Assembly: GCF_009664085.1 (NCBI RefSeq)
Contig: NZ_CP039268.1
Span: 543,501 to 607,500 of the forward strand
Length of the DNA: 64,000 bases
Direction of reading: 5' to 3'
Source of the DNA: Thermochromatium tepidum ATCC 43061
Lineage (GTDB): Bacteria; Pseudomonadota; Gammaproteobacteria; Chromatiales; Chromatiaceae
This document shows, one piece after another, positions 46,496 to 55,401 of this stretch. A program made the position numbers and the translations under genes. Numbering within the stretch: the stretch's first letter is position 1; each line of letters starts with the position of its first letter. The notes beneath the pieces were generated by a model. The model was not told the origin of the DNA and did no database searches. It was given only the letters and a program-made list of their open reading frames with translations.

Positions 46496-46656
46496 CGGTC
46501 GCTCTCATGCTTGCGGAACGGATCTTGGTTTGGGCAAGCCGGTATTGAACCATGAATCTCAGGCAGGCGGGCAGCGCAGACGCATTCCGGTTTCCGTTTG
46601 CGGGGCGTTTGGGCGAGAATGCAGCGTCGCCCCAAGAATCCTAGGATGCGCTGTCC

Positions 46657-47238
46657 ATGCTGTTGATGATCGACAACTACGATTCCTTCACCTACAACCT
46701 GGTGCAGTATCTCGGCGAACTCGGTGCGGAGGTGAAGGTCGTGCGCAACGACGAACTGGGGGTCGAGGAGGCCGTGGCGCTGGCGCCCGAGCGGGTCGTG
46801 ATCTCACCCGGACCCTGCACCCCGCACGAGGCCGGGATCTCGGTGGACCTGATCAAGCGCCTGGCTGGCCAGGTGCCGATCCTGGGCGTCTGTCTGGGCC
46901 ATCAGGCGATCGGTCAGGCGTTCGGCGCACAGATCGTCCGGGCACCCGAGGTCATGCACGGCAAGACCTCGCCCGTCCATCACACAGGTCTGGGCGTCTT
47001 CACCGGGCTGCCCGATCCGTTCGAGGCCACCCGCTATCACTCGCTGGTGATCGCCCCCGAGACCCTGCCGGACTGTCTAGAGGTCACGGCCTGGACCCAG
47101 GGCCCGGACGGGACGCGCGAGTGCATCATGGGCGTGCGTCATCGCCGCCTGCCGATCCAGGGGGTGCAATTCCATCCCGAGTCCATCCTCACCGAACAGG
47201 GCCAGCGTCTGCTTGAAAACTTCCTGGAGGATCGCTGA
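46657..47238 (+). CDS. trpG: Anthranilate/aminodeoxychorismate synthase glutamine amidotransferase
   Basis: 193 residues, class I glutaminase. Catalytic triad Cys79 ([15 protein letters not shown]), His173 and Glu175 ([11 protein letters not shown]). The N terminus [20 protein letters not shown] is typical of TrpG/PabA. It supplies ammonia to TrpE and perhaps PabB, in tryptophan and folate synthesis. The synthase large subunit is not in the window. It is followed one base later by trpD. A purine-rich AGGA site lies before the start. Confidence 0.96.
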   Translation: MLLMIDNYDSFTYNLVQYLGELGAEVKVVRNDELGVEEAVALAPERVVISPGPCTPHEAGISVDLIKRLAGQVPILGVCLGHQAIGQAFGAQIVRAPEVMHGKTSPVHHTGLGVFTGLPDPFEATRYHSLVIAPETLPDCLEVTAWTQGPDGTRECIMGVRHRRLPIQGVQFHPESILTEQGQRLLENFLEDR

Positions 47239-47239
47239 T

Positions 47240-48262
47240 ATGGAGCTCAAGGACGCCATCGCGCGTTGTATCGAACGGCGTGATCTCAGCAGCGATGAAA
47301 TGATGGCCGTCATGCGGACCATCATGACCGGTGGTGCCACGCCGGCTCAGATCGCCGGTTTTCTAGTCGCGCTGCGCATGAAGGGCGAGACCGTGACCGA
47401 GATCGCCGCCGCCGCCGCCGTGATGCGCGAGCTGGCCACCGGGGTTGATCTCTCTGGACTGGATCACCGGGTAGACATCGTCGGGACCGGCGGCGATGGC
47501 GTGGGCACCTTCAACGTCTCGACCACCAGCATGTTCGTCGCCGCCGCCGCCGGCTGTCATGTCGCCAAACACGGCAACCGCTCGGTCTCCAGCACATCGG
47601 GTGCCGCCGATGTGCTAGAGGCCGCCGGTGTCAGGCTTGATCTTAGCCCCGAGCAGGTCGCCCGCTGTGTGCGCGAGGTCGGGGTCGGATTCATGTTTGC
47701 ACCCAGCCATCACAGCGCCATGAAACATGCCATCGCGCCCAGGCGCGAGCTGGGTGTGCGTACCCTCTTCAACATCCTGGGACCGCTGACCAATCCGGCG
47801 CGGGTCCCCAATCAGGTGCTGGGGGTCTTTGATGCCGAGCTCATCGAACCGCTCGCCCGGGTGTTGCAACGACTCGGAAGCCGGCACGTGCTGGTTGTCC
47901 ATGCCCGCGACGGTCTCGACGAGATCAGCATCGCCGACACCACGGATGTGGCCGAACTGTGCGACGGCGAGGTCCATCGCTACAGCCTGCGGCCCGAGGA
48001 TTTCGGGCTCCGGTGTGCGCCGCTGGATAGGATCCGCGTCTCTGGCCCGGAGGAGAGCTTGGCGCTGATGCAAAGCGTACTCGCCGGCGAGCCAGGTCCG
48101 GCGCGCGACATCGTGCGGCTCAACGCCGGCGCGGCCATCTATGCTGCCGGACGGGCCGGGTCGCTCGCCGAGGGTGTAATGCTAACGGCTCAGTTGATCG
48201 ACAATGGCGAGGCCCAAGGGCGTCTGGAACGCCTGATCGCCCTGACCAAGGGGTTCGATTGA
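47240..48262 (+). CDS. trpD: Anthranilate phosphoribosyltransferase
   Basis: 340 residues. Transfers phosphoribosyl from PRPP to anthranilate. Motifs: [55 protein letters not shown] and LGPLTNPA. The ATG follows GGAGG in the trpG end region. It is separated from trpC by 432 bases of repeat-rich sequence, unusual for this normally tight operon. Confidence 0.97.
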   Translation: MELKDAIARCIERRDLSSDEMMAVMRTIMTGGATPAQIAGFLVALRMKGETVTEIAAAAAVMRELATGVDLSGLDHRVDIVGTGGDGVGTFNVSTTSMFVAAAAGCHVAKHGNRSVSSTSGAADVLEAAGVRLDLSPEQVARCVREVGVGFMFAPSHHSAMKHAIAPRRELGVRTLFNILGPLTNPARVPNQVLGVFDAELIEPLARVLQRLGSRHVLVVHARDGLDEISIADTTDVAELCDGEVHRYSLRPEDFGLRCAPLDRIRVSGPEESLALMQSVLAGEPGPARDIVRLNAGAAIYAAGRAGSLAEGVMLTAQLIDNGEAQGRLERLIALTKGFD

Positions 48263-48279
48263 CACTGATCTTAATTTTA

Positions 48280-48387
48280 AGGAAACGCCGATTCCATTCG
48301 TGGCAAAACCTTCTCCAGTAACCAATTGATTTTGTAGGAGCGGCTTCAGCCGCGATTGAGAGGCACGCGATTTATTCGGCGTTTCCT
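48280..48387. repeat. 108-bp inverted-repeat (MITE-like) element
   Basis: AGGAAACGCCGA at 48280-48291 and its exact complement at 48376-48387 bound a segment without coding capacity that encloses a REP-like unit at 48334-48356. The termini resemble those of a small non-autonomous insertion. No clear target-site duplication is seen, so mobility is inference. Confidence 0.45.
48334..48356 (+). repeat. REP-like palindrome, copy 1
   Basis: The 23-base unit begins GTAGGAGCGGCTTCAGCC and ends GCGAT; GCGGCT and AGCCGC pair as a short hairpin. Its inverted near-copy lies at 48585-48607. It matches the general form of gammaproteobacterial REP elements. Confidence 0.75.
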
Positions 48388-48530
48388 CAAAGAGGTGTCC
48401 CATAAAGACCATCGGTCAAGAAGGCTGCAACAGGCTTCGAGCAATCTTCCTGGAAGGCGTGAACGATAGGGCAATTTCAAGCCCTGGCCCTGTTTAAAGG
48501 TGGATCTCGGCAAGGCGGGTCGGCGGCTCT

Positions 48531-48553
48531 GTAGGGGCGCCGTAAGGCCCGAT
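48531..48553 (+). repeat. REP-like palindrome, variant copy 2
   Basis: GTAGGGGCGCCGTAAGGC followed by CCGAT: same ends as copy 1, but the stem reads GGCGCC/GGC-type with a GTAA loop. It is closely related to copy 4. Confidence 0.65.
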
Positions 48554-48584
48554 GGCGGGGCTTGTTGCCCCCTCAACCGCCCCA

Positions 48585-48607
48585 ATCGCGGCTAAAGCCG
48601 CTCCTAC
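48585..48607 (-). repeat. REP-like palindrome, inverted copy 3
   Basis: Reverse complement of copy 1 except in the loop (TTTA for TTCA), located 229 bases downstream of it. The pair could form a long-range hairpin in the trpD-trpC transcript. Confidence 0.75.
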
Positions 48608-48623
48608 GGGGTGCGGTGGTGGG

Positions 48624-48646
48624 GTAGGAGCGCCGTAAGGCGCGAT
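48624..48646 (+). repeat. REP-like palindrome, copy 4
   Basis: GTAGGAGCGCCGTAAGGC followed by GCGAT, with GCGCC/GGCGC as stem. It is 48 bases before the trpC start. Confidence 0.7.
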
Positions 48647-48694
48647 CCACCTCATTTTTGAGGGCCGGGTTAATACGAGATGACGCAAAGGTCC

Positions 48695-49492
48695 ATGACT
48701 CATACTGCGGATATCCTAAAGACGATCGTCCAGCGTAAGATCGAGGAGGTCGGCGAGCGCCGCGCGCGTCGGTCAGAGACTGAACTCAAGGCCGCGCTCG
48801 CCGAGGTCGGGCCAGTGCGCGGTTTTGCCGCCGCGCTTCAAAGGCGGGTTACAGCCGGTGAGCCGGCGGTGATCGCCGAGATCAAGAAGGCGAGTCCCAG
48901 CAAGGGCCTGCTGCGACCCGACTTTTATCCCGCCGCGATCGCGCTGAGCTATGAGCGCGGCGGCGCGGCCTGTCTCTCGGTTCTGACCGATGTCAGTTTC
49001 TTCCAGGGCAGTGATGCCTATCTCCAGGAGGCGCGCGCCGCCTGCGCCCTGCCGGTCCTGCGCAAGGATTTCATCATCGACCCCTATCAGGTGTATGAGG
49101 CGCGTCTGATCGGCGCTGATGCCATCCTGCTGATCGCGGCCTGTCTGTCCGATGCCCAGCTGGATGAGCTGAACGCGCTGGCGCATGCATTGGGGCTGGA
49201 TGTGCTAATCGAGGTGCACGATGCCGATGAGCTCGCGCGGGCGCTCGCCGTGCCTGGACGGCTGATCGGGATCAACAACCGCGATCTGCGCACCTTCGAG
49301 GTGAGGTTGGAGACCACGCTTGGTCTGCTGGCGGCGATCCCGGACGATCGGTTGCTGGTCACCGAGAGCGGTATCCTGAGCTGCGAGGACGTCATGCGGC
49401 TGCGTTGTCACGGCGTCCAGTCCTTTTTGGTGGGCGAGGCCTTCATGCGTGCGCCCGATCCGGGTGTCGAGCTGAAGCGACTCTTTTTCTAA
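48695..49492 (+). CDS. trpC: Indole-3-glycerol phosphate synthase
   Basis: 265 residues, monofunctional TrpC. It closes the ring of carboxyphenylamino-deoxyribulose phosphate. [15 protein letters not shown] at the N terminus, [19 protein letters not shown] (catalytic Lys), [20 protein letters not shown] and [13 protein letters not shown] are intact. I choose the ATG at 48695 because AAGG lies seven bases upstream; an in-frame ATG at 48680 adds five residues. It ends six bases before the convergent crp/vfr gene. The gap to trpD contains REP units. Confidence 0.96.
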   Translation: MTHTADILKTIVQRKIEEVGERRARRSETELKAALAEVGPVRGFAAALQRRVTAGEPAVIAEIKKASPSKGLLRPDFYPAAIALSYERGGAACLSVLTDVSFFQGSDAYLQEARAACALPVLRKDFIIDPYQVYEARLIGADAILLIAACLSDAQLDELNALAHALGLDVLIEVHDADELARALAVPGRLIGINNRDLRTFEVRLETTLGLLAAIPDDRLLVTESGILSCEDVMRLRCHGVQSFLVGEAFMRAPDPGVELKRLFF

Positions 49493-49498
49493 TCGACC

Positions 49499-50155
49499 TC
49501 AGCGCGTGCCATAGACCACGACGGTCTTGCCCTTGACGCTGACCAAGCCCTGTTCCTCCAGGGTCTTCATCACCCGTCCGGCCATCTCGCGCGAACAGCC
49601 GACGAGTCGACCGAGCTCCTGACGGGTCACCCGGATCTGCATCCCATCCGGATGGGTCATGGCATCGGGCTGCTGACAGAGGTCGAGTAGGGCGCTGGCG
49701 ATCCGCCCGGTGACGTCGAGAAAGGCCAGATCGCTGACCTTGCGGCTGGTCGTCTGCAGACGCATGGCCAGCTGTGCGCCGAGGCTGTAGAGAAAGTCCT
49801 TGGCCACAGCGGCGAGCTCATCCTCGAGCAGGCGGTCAAGACGCTGATAGCTGATCTCGGCCACCTTGCACTTGGTACGGGTGCGCACGATGACGCTGCG
49901 CGTCGTCTGTGGGATAAACAGCCCCATCTCGCCGATGAACTCGCCCTTATTGATATAGGCCAGCATCAGCTCACGGCGATCCTCCTCGTCGAGCACCAGG
50001 GCTGAAGCTGAACCCTCGATGAGATAGTAGAGGCTCTCTGCCGGTTGTCCTTGCCGGATGAAATCGATGTTCTTGTCATAGTTCTTGGTATGGCAGTGCG
50101 CCAGAAAGGGCTTTAGCCAACGGGGATCTTCCTTCGGCATTCGCTGAATGCTCAT
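49499..50155 (-). CDS. crp: cAMP receptor protein (Crp/Vfr)
   Basis: 218 residues. N-terminal cyclic-nucleotide-binding barrel (FIRQGQPAESLYYLIEGSAS, GEFIGEMGLF), the dimer helix, and a C-terminal helix-turn-helix RQELGRLVGCSREMAGRVMK ending VYGTR as in E. coli Crp. The neighbourhood trpC-crp-osmC-coq7 matches that of vfr in Pseudomonas, where Vfr links Pil-Chp-controlled cAMP to virulence and twitching genes. With pilGHIJ-chpA in the same window, a comparable circuit is plausible. cAMP binding itself is inferred. Confidence 0.94.
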   Translation of the reverse strand: MSIQRMPKEDPRWLKPFLAHCHTKNYDKNIDFIRQGQPAESLYYLIEGSASALVLDEEDRRELMLAYINKGEFIGEMGLFIPQTTRSVIVRTRTKCKVAEISYQRLDRLLEDELAAVAKDFLYSLGAQLAMRLQTTSRKVSDLAFLDVTGRIASALLDLCQQPDAMTHPDGMQIRVTRQELGRLVGCSREMAGRVMKTLEEQGLVSVKGKTVVVYGTR

Positions 50156-50301
50156 CGCTCGACCTCGACCTGGGTGGGCGAAACTGAGTCGATTCTAGGC
50201 AGGCTGGGTGGTGTTGTCGAACTTATGCTAGCCTTCCGTCCTCTCCAGGTTTGTGAACAGTCTAAATCATCAGATACAACGACCGACGAGATACTTAGGC
50301 T

Positions 50302-50721
50302 ATGAAGGCACGGGTGAAATGGATCGATGGAGTCGCCATGCTGGGCGAGTCCGGCTCTGGGCATGGTGTGGTGATGGACGGCCCGCCCGAGTTGGGTGGA
50401 CGCAATATCGGGGTGAGGCCGATGGAGATGCTGCTCCTCGGCCTCGGCGGCTGCACCCAGTTCGACGTGCTCTTGATCCTAGGCAAAGGGCGCCAGCAGG
50501 TCACGGATTGCGTGGTCGAGTTGGAGGCCGAGCGTGCCACCGAGGATCCCAAGGTCTTCACCCGCATCCATATCCACTTCATCCTTACCGGGCGCCGTCT
50601 TGACCCCAAGCGGGTCGAGCAGGCGATCCGACTGAGCGCGGAGAAATACTGCTCGGCCTCGATCATGCTCGGGGCCACGGCGAGCATCACCCATGACTTT
50701 GAGATCCGCGAGGCGTCCTAG
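50302..50721 (+). CDS. OsmC/YhfA-family protein
   Basis: 139 residues. The OsmC fold is indicated by MEMLLLGLGGCTQFDVLLIL with the first conserved Cys and by SAEKYCSASIML with the second. OsmC/Ohr proteins reduce organic peroxides through these two thiols; for the YhfA branch the substrate is unknown. It is divergent from crp, as in Pseudomonas. Its 146-base upstream gap has TTGTGAAC resembling a Crp half-site, too little to call an operator. Confidence 0.88.
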   Translation: MKARVKWIDGVAMLGESGSGHGVVMDGPPELGGRNIGVRPMEMLLLGLGGCTQFDVLLILGKGRQQVTDCVVELEAERATEDPKVFTRIHIHFILTGRRLDPKRVEQAIRLSAEKYCSASIMLGATASITHDFEIREAS

Positions 50722-50730
50722 GCCGCCTTC

Positions 50731-51384
50731 TCACAGCCAGTAGGCCGTGCGTGTCATCACGCGCGAGGTCAGTTTCATCGCCTGACGGATAGGCGCGGGC
50801 AGATCGGCCCCGCCCGCCGACTTGGCGACCTGGGCGTGATGGATCTCGTCGGCCTTCATCTGCTCCAGGATGGCTCGGCTCTTTGTATCCTGGGCCGGGA
50901 TCTGGGCCAGGTGTTCATCGAGATGATCCTCGACCTGACGCTCGGTCTCGACGACGAAGCCTAGGCTCCATCTGTCGCCCGCCAGCCCCGCCAGTGCGCC
51001 CAGCGCGAAGGATCCGGCATACCAGAACGGATTGAGCAGGCTCTTGCGCTCGCCCAATTCATCTAGCCGCTCCTCACACCAGGCCAGATGGTCGTTTTCT
51101 TCCCGTGCCGAGCGTTCCAGACGGTGCCGGGTCTCGGGCCGTCTGGCGGTGAGCGCCTGCCCCTGATAGAGCGCCTGGGCGCAGACCTCGCCGGTGTGGT
51201 TGATACGCATCAGACGCGCGACATGGCGGCGCTGATCCTCGCGCAGCTCGGACTCCTTCAGGTCGGCGGCCGGATTCTTGCGCTCGGTGACACGCGGTCT
51301 GCCAAAGACGGTGCGCAGCGCCTGATCGACGCCGATGAGCAGCCGATCGATCTGGGTATAACGGCGGTCGTGCTGAGTGTTCAT
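50731..51384 (-). CDS. coq7: 2-nonaprenyl-3-methyl-6-methoxy-1,4-benzoquinol hydroxylase
   Basis: 217 residues. Di-iron monooxygenase of ubiquinone synthesis, associated with the membrane. The diiron ligands are in [30 protein letters not shown] and [15 protein letters not shown], the order expected for Coq7/UbiF-alternatives. Its 3' end is ten bases from the convergent OsmC gene. Its presence indicates aerobic ubiquinone synthesis. speD, which lies between osmC and coq7 in Pseudomonas, is missing. Confidence 0.96.
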   Translation of the reverse strand: MNTQHDRRYTQIDRLLIGVDQALRTVFGRPRVTERKNPAADLKESELREDQRRHVARLMRINHTGEVCAQALYQGQALTARRPETRHRLERSAREENDHLAWCEERLDELGERKSLLNPFWYAGSFALGALAGLAGDRWSLGFVVETERQVEDHLDEHLAQIPAQDTKSRAILEQMKADEIHHAQVAKSAGGADLPAPIRQAMKLTSRVMTRTAYWL

Positions 51385-51409
51385 CGTTGAGGGTTTTAGG
51401 ATTTACAAA

Positions 51410-52747
51410 TCAGCGAGGCTCGGTGAGTTGGCGCGCCATCAACTCGACCGGATGTAGGACCTCGGTGGTGAGACCAGACTCGCGGATCCCGACGAGCAGG
51501 TGCAGCGCGCATCCCGGATTGATGGTCACGATGATATCCGGCTTCAAGTCCCGGATGAGGTGCAGCTTGTCTTCGAGCAATGCAGCAGCCATTGCTGGCT
51601 GCTGGAGCAGATAGCTCCCGGCGGCGCCGCAACAGCGGTCGTTGTCTGGAAGCGGCGCGACTTCTAGCCCGGGGATGCGCGCCAGCAGCCGATAGACGGC
51701 GGCATTGCCCCCGAGCAGACGTCGCTGCGAGCAGGGTTCGTGCACCAGCACGCGCCCTCGCCTCGGCGCCAGGATGAGCGTCTCGGGCCAGCGACGGCTG
51801 GCGAGATAGTCGCAGACCTCCAGCGTCTGGCTGAGGGCCGGATGCCCGCGTAGCTCGGCGACACAGGCACTGGCGACACCGACCAGTGGGCGTCCGCCGT
51901 GGATCTGGGCGCACCGTTCGCGGGCACGATCGGCCGCTTCAGGAAGGCCGTTGTGACGCTGCAGGGCGCCGCAGCAGACCGCTTCGGAGGCGATCCGGAC
52001 CCGGAGTCCAAGCCGCTCGCAGAGGAGGCGCGTTGCCGCGATCGCCCCGCCTTGCACGCTCGCGCCCGAGCAGCCGATGAAGAGATCCAGGTCGGCGTCC
52101 GTGCTCGGTTGGGGTATGACCGGGCGGGCCGTGATGGCCAAGGACTCGAGCAGACGAGGATAGAGGGCGAACCTGCGGAGGCGATCCAGGCCAAGCCTCC
52201 CGATGAGCCGCGTCACCCCAGTCCCGACATAAAACCTGGCCAGCCGGGCGAGGGTGTCTAGGACGCGCGCCCTGCAGAGCGCACCGATCCAGGCCGACCT
52301 CCAGAGACGTCGCCAGAGCGGCCCTGTGGCTAGAGAGGCCGCACGGGCGCCGTCGAGCAGAGGTCCGTAGGCGACGAGCGACGGACAGACCGATTCACAG
52401 GCACGGCAGAGCAGACAGCTGTCGAGGTGCCCGGCCAGTCCAGGCGTCATCTCGAGCCGACCGGTCAGCCAGCCCTGGATCAGGGCGATCCGTCCGCGCG
52501 GTGACTCGGCCTCGTGGCGCGTCTTGAGATAGGTCGGGCAATGGGGCAGACAGTACCCGCACTTGACGCACTGGTCGGCGAGTCGGAGCAGATCCTGATT
52601 CGAGAGACGGGGTGTCGACCAGGTGGACGACAGCTTGAGGGGGGTATTCAAGGCGGAATCTTGACGGCAAAGTGTGATGGAGACAGACCACCGATCGGCG
52701 CACGGGCGCGCATCGGCATCATGCGGCAGCGCGGCTGGGGGCGTCAT
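51410..52747 (-). CDS. glcF: GlcF-like glycolate oxidase iron-sulfur subunit
   Basis: 445 residues. Two 4Fe-4S clusters are indicated by CVKCGYCLPHCPTY and CLLCRACESVCPS near the N terminus. Two CCG domains follow (DLFIGCSGA, AVCCGALQRHNG, EPCSQRRLLG, DRCCGAAGS). In glycolate oxidase GlcF passes electrons from GlcD/GlcE; neither is adjacent, so the partner dehydrogenase is uncertain. The first 32 residues look unlike the family; a TTG at 52651 (LNTPLKLSS) is an alternative start, but neither has a convincing ribosome-binding site. It is divergent from a 2Fe-2S ferredoxin gene. Confidence 0.82.
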   Translation of the reverse strand: MTPPAALPHDADARPCADRWSVSITLCRQDSALNTPLKLSSTWSTPRLSNQDLLRLADQCVKCGYCLPHCPTYLKTRHEAESPRGRIALIQGWLTGRLEMTPGLAGHLDSCLLCRACESVCPSLVAYGPLLDGARAASLATGPLWRRLWRSAWIGALCRARVLDTLARLARFYVGTGVTRLIGRLGLDRLRRFALYPRLLESLAITARPVIPQPSTDADLDLFIGCSGASVQGGAIAATRLLCERLGLRVRIASEAVCCGALQRHNGLPEAADRARERCAQIHGGRPLVGVASACVAELRGHPALSQTLEVCDYLASRRWPETLILAPRRGRVLVHEPCSQRRLLGGNAAVYRLLARIPGLEVAPLPDNDRCCGAAGSYLLQQPAMAAALLEDKLHLIRDLKPDIIVTINPGCALHLLVGIRESGLTTEVLHPVELMARQLTEPR

Positions 52748-52802
52748 GGTAGTCTATAACTTCAGCTCCCGAGCTACAGAATACGACGACTCGAGTTCGA
52801 CC

Positions 52803-53132
52803 ATGGCACATTACAGTTATCACGTCTTTTTCTGCACCAACAGGCGCGAGGATGGCCGCCAGTGCTGTGCTCAGTCCAATGCCTCGAACATGCGCGATTA
52901 TCTCAAGCGCCGAGCCAGGGAGGAGGGGCTGTCGGGGCCGGGTGGGGTGCGCGTCAACATCGCCGGCTGTCTAGGACGCTGCGTCGAAGGTCCTACCATC
53001 GTCGTCTATCCCGATGCCGTCTGGTACACCTACGCCGATGAGTGGGATCTGGAAGAGATCCTGAGCGAGCATCTCAAGGCTGGGCGCGTGGTCGAGCGTC
53101 TGCGGCTACCTGAGTCGGGAACAGCCGTCTGA
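52803..53132 (+). CDS. Thioredoxin-like [2Fe-2S] ferredoxin
   Basis: 109 residues with the fold of Aquifex-type ferredoxins: YHVFFCTNRREDG at the N terminus, Cys21/Cys22, and CLGRC (Cys56, Cys60) with VRVNIAGCLGRCVEGP. Cys11, one of Cys21/22, Cys56 and Cys60 are candidate cluster ligands. The family transfers electrons; its partners are mostly unknown. The start at MAHYSYHVFF fits the family. Its 55-base divergent gap with the GlcF-like gene suggests a shared control region. Confidence 0.88.
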   Translation: MAHYSYHVFFCTNRREDGRQCCAQSNASNMRDYLKRRAREEGLSGPGGVRVNIAGCLGRCVEGPTIVVYPDAVWYTYADEWDLEEILSEHLKAGRVVERLRLPESGTAV

Positions 53133-53220
53133 GTTCATTGTCCCCTGTATCCAGGCCGAGTTCGCGCACTCCAGACAGGGGATGATGTCAAGCGGCCGAT
53201 CGGCGGGTGTGACCGGAAGT

Positions 53221-54429
53221 ATGCCCAAATTTTTCTACAAAGCGGTGAAGCTCGACGGCGAGCCGGTCGAGGGCGAGATGGAGGCCGCCGACGAATCGGC
53301 TGTCATCCACCATCTCCAGGTCCAGGGTCTGATTCCGATCGAGGCGCGCACGACCAAGGGCCTGACCTTCGGTCTTGGCCGTCGGCAGCGACGGCGTCTG
53401 AGCCAAAAGGAGATCAGCCTCCTGACACGCGAGCTGGCGACCCTGCTCGAAGCCGGCATGACCCTGGACCGCTCGCTGCAAATCCTCATCGATCTGACCT
53501 CCGAGGAGCATCTGGTGCGGCTGCTCTCGGATCTCCAAGAACGGGTACGCGGCGGCGCGACCTTCTCCAGCGCCTTGGAGGCCCAGGACCGTCAGTTTCC
53601 GCGTCTCTACATCAACATGGTACGTGCCGGCGAGGCGAGTGGCGCCTTGGAACAGGTACTCGACCGGCTGGCCGACTATCTGGAACGTATCGCCGAACTG
53701 CGCCAGACCCTGACCTCGGCCCTGGTCTATCCCTCGATCCTGGTGTTCGTCTCCGTGCTCTCGGTCATTCTGCTCCTGGTATTCGTGGTGCCTCAGTTCA
53801 CGGTGTTGTTCGAGGACATGGGCGCGGCACTGCCCCTGCCGACCCAGATCGTGGTCGCCGCCGGGGATCTGTTCCGTAACTATTGGTGGGCCATGCTGTG
53901 TCTGATGGCGCTGGTGGCCGTCATCATCGAGCGTTGGCTCCAGAATCCCGAGGCCAGAGCAGGTTTTGACCGCTGGCTGCTGAGATTACCGCTGTTTGGC
54001 GATCTGATCTGGAAGATGGAGACCGCGCGGCTCTGTCACACACTCTCGACCCTGCTCAAAAACGGTCTGCCGCTGCTCAGTGCCCTGAACCTTGCCAAGG
54101 AAGTGGTCTCCAATCAAAGGCTCTTGAGCCTGATCGAGGAGGCAGGCGAAGAGCTCAAACACGGTCGTGGATTGGCCGGCCCCCTGGCCCGGCTCCAGGC
54201 CCTCCCCGACCTGGCGCTTCAGATGATCCGGGTCGGCGAGGAGTCCGGCAGTCTCGAGGCCATGCTGGCCAAGGTCGCCAGTCTCTATGATCGCGAGACG
54301 CGGGTGAGCGTGCAGCGGATGCTGACGTTGTTGGAGCCGATCCTGATCGTCGGCCTGGGCGTCATCGTGGCTGGGATCATTCTATCGATCCTGATGGCCA
54401 TCCTCGGCGCCAATGATCTCGTTTTCTGA
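53221..54429 (+). CDS. gspF: Type II secretion inner-membrane protein GspF
   Basis: 402 residues. Two T2SSF domains (LTRELATLLEAGMTLDRSLQ and CHTLSTLLKNGLPLLSALNL), with membrane segments near 165-195, 215-240 and 370-395. It is the platform protein of the secretion machine. I start at MPKFFYKAV, as family members do; ATG at 53182 would add 13 residues. It heads gspF-G-H-I-J-K. The ATPase GspE that usually precedes it is absent from the window, so it may be encoded elsewhere. Confidence 0.92.
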   Translation: MPKFFYKAVKLDGEPVEGEMEAADESAVIHHLQVQGLIPIEARTTKGLTFGLGRRQRRRLSQKEISLLTRELATLLEAGMTLDRSLQILIDLTSEEHLVRLLSDLQERVRGGATFSSALEAQDRQFPRLYINMVRAGEASGALEQVLDRLADYLERIAELRQTLTSALVYPSILVFVSVLSVILLLVFVVPQFTVLFEDMGAALPLPTQIVVAAGDLFRNYWWAMLCLMALVAVIIERWLQNPEARAGFDRWLLRLPLFGDLIWKMETARLCHTLSTLLKNGLPLLSALNLAKEVVSNQRLLSLIEEAGEELKHGRGLAGPLARLQALPDLALQMIRVGEESGSLEAMLAKVASLYDRETRVSVQRMLTLLEPILIVGLGVIVAGIILSILMAILGANDLVF

Positions 54430-54508
54430 GGCCGTATCCTGCCGGCCGGGCCGAGTTTAGAATGCAGCATCGAATCTCAAGGATCCACTCTCAAGAGGTC
54501 GGTTTCAT

Positions 54509-54937
54509 ATGCGCTTTAAGACGTCGCGCCGCCACGGCGGCTTTACCCTGGTCGAACTCCTGGTCGTGCTGGCCATCCTGGGTCTGCTCGCCGGACTCGT
54601 CGGGCCGCAGGTGATGAAATTCCTAGGCAGTTCCAAGTCCAAGACGGCCAAGCTCCAGATCGAGGATCTATCCTCGGCCCTGGATCTCTATCGACTCGAA
54701 TTGGGTCGCTATCCGACCGAAAGCGAGGGACTCAAGGCACTGGTCGAGAATCCGGGCAACATGCCCGGCTGGAATGGCCCCTATCTGAAGAAAAAGGAAG
54801 TCCCCAAGGATCCCTGGGGCTTCGAGTATCAGTATCGGTTCCCGGGTGAGCACGGCAGTTTTGACATCTGGTCCCTCGGCGCCGATAACCGCGAGGGCGG
54901 CGAGGGCGAGAACGCCGATATCAAGAGTTGGGAATAA
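54509..54937 (+). CDS. gspG: Major pseudopilin GspG
   Basis: 142 residues. Prepilin signal RRHGG|FTLVELLVVLAILGLLAG with the PilD cleavage site before Phe and Glu at +5. The GspG core TESEGLKALVENP, GWNGPYLKKKEVPKDPWG and FDIWSLGADNREGGEGENAD is complete, including the calcium-binding loop. It forms the pseudopilus shaft. GspH begins ten bases before its stop. Confidence 0.96.
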   Translation: MRFKTSRRHGGFTLVELLVVLAILGLLAGLVGPQVMKFLGSSKSKTAKLQIEDLSSALDLYRLELGRYPTESEGLKALVENPGNMPGWNGPYLKKKEVPKDPWGFEYQYRFPGEHGSFDIWSLGADNREGGEGENADIKSWE

Positions 54938-55401
54938 TCCGGGTCCAAGGGGTGAGGCGTCGCGCGCGCGGTTTCACCCTGGTCGAGCTGCTGGTGGTCA
55001 TGGCCATCGCTGCCGTCGCCATGACGGCGCTGCCTGCACTCTTTTCGGCCGCCTTTCCGGGGCTAGAGATGAAGTCTGCCGCCCGTCGCACGGCCGCCAT
55101 GCTGAAGCTGGCACGTGAATCGGCCATTCGGCGCGGCGATGAGACGACCGTATTGGTCGATCTCGAACAAAAGCGACTGACGCTTGCCGGCTATCGCGCG
55201 CTCTCGCTGCCCGAGCGGCTCGCGCTTCGGCTCGATGCCGCGAACAACGAGCTGATCGAAGCGCAGCGCGGTACCATCCGCTTCTTCCCTGACGGCAGCT
55301 CGACCGGCGGGCGCCTCATACTCTCGCATGATGGGCATGGCTATCAGGTCGGCGTGACCTGGCTGACTGGGCGCATCGAGCTTTGGTCCTGGTCCGAGTG
55401 A
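54928..55401 (+). CDS. gspH: Minor pseudopilin GspH
   Basis: 157 residues from a TTG start with AAGAG upstream. The prepilin motif RARG|FTLVELLVVMAIAAVAM is clear, with the PilD site before Phe. A GTG at 54952, closer to the cleavage site, would give the short leader common in the family and cannot be excluded. The C-terminal beta-rich part has IRFFPDGSSTGGRLILS. It overlaps gspG by ten bases and gspI by one. Confidence 0.88.
   Translation: MGIIRVQGVRRRARGFTLVELLVVMAIAAVAMTALPALFSAAFPGLEMKSAARRTAAMLKLARESAIRRGDETTVLVDLEQKRLTLAGYRALSLPERLALRLDAANNELIEAQRGTIRFFPDGSSTGGRLILSHDGHGYQVGVTWLTGRIELWSWSE

Larger units (their letters stand above)
48263..48694. other. Repeat-rich gap between trpD and trpC
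   Basis: This 432-base gap contains no convincing gene. From left to right it holds a small element bounded by 12-bp inverted repeats (48280-48387) enclosing one REP-like unit, a spacer of about 140 bases, and three further REP-like units (48531-48646) in two orientations. The base composition shifts from A/T-rich near 48270 to strongly G+C-rich near 48600. A purine-rich AAAGG ahead of trpC closes it. Confidence 0.8.

Noticed and set aside
50156-50301. Crp operator between crp and the OsmC gene
   Set aside because: TTGTGAAC matches one half of a Crp site, but the second half (TCACA) is absent at the needed spacing.
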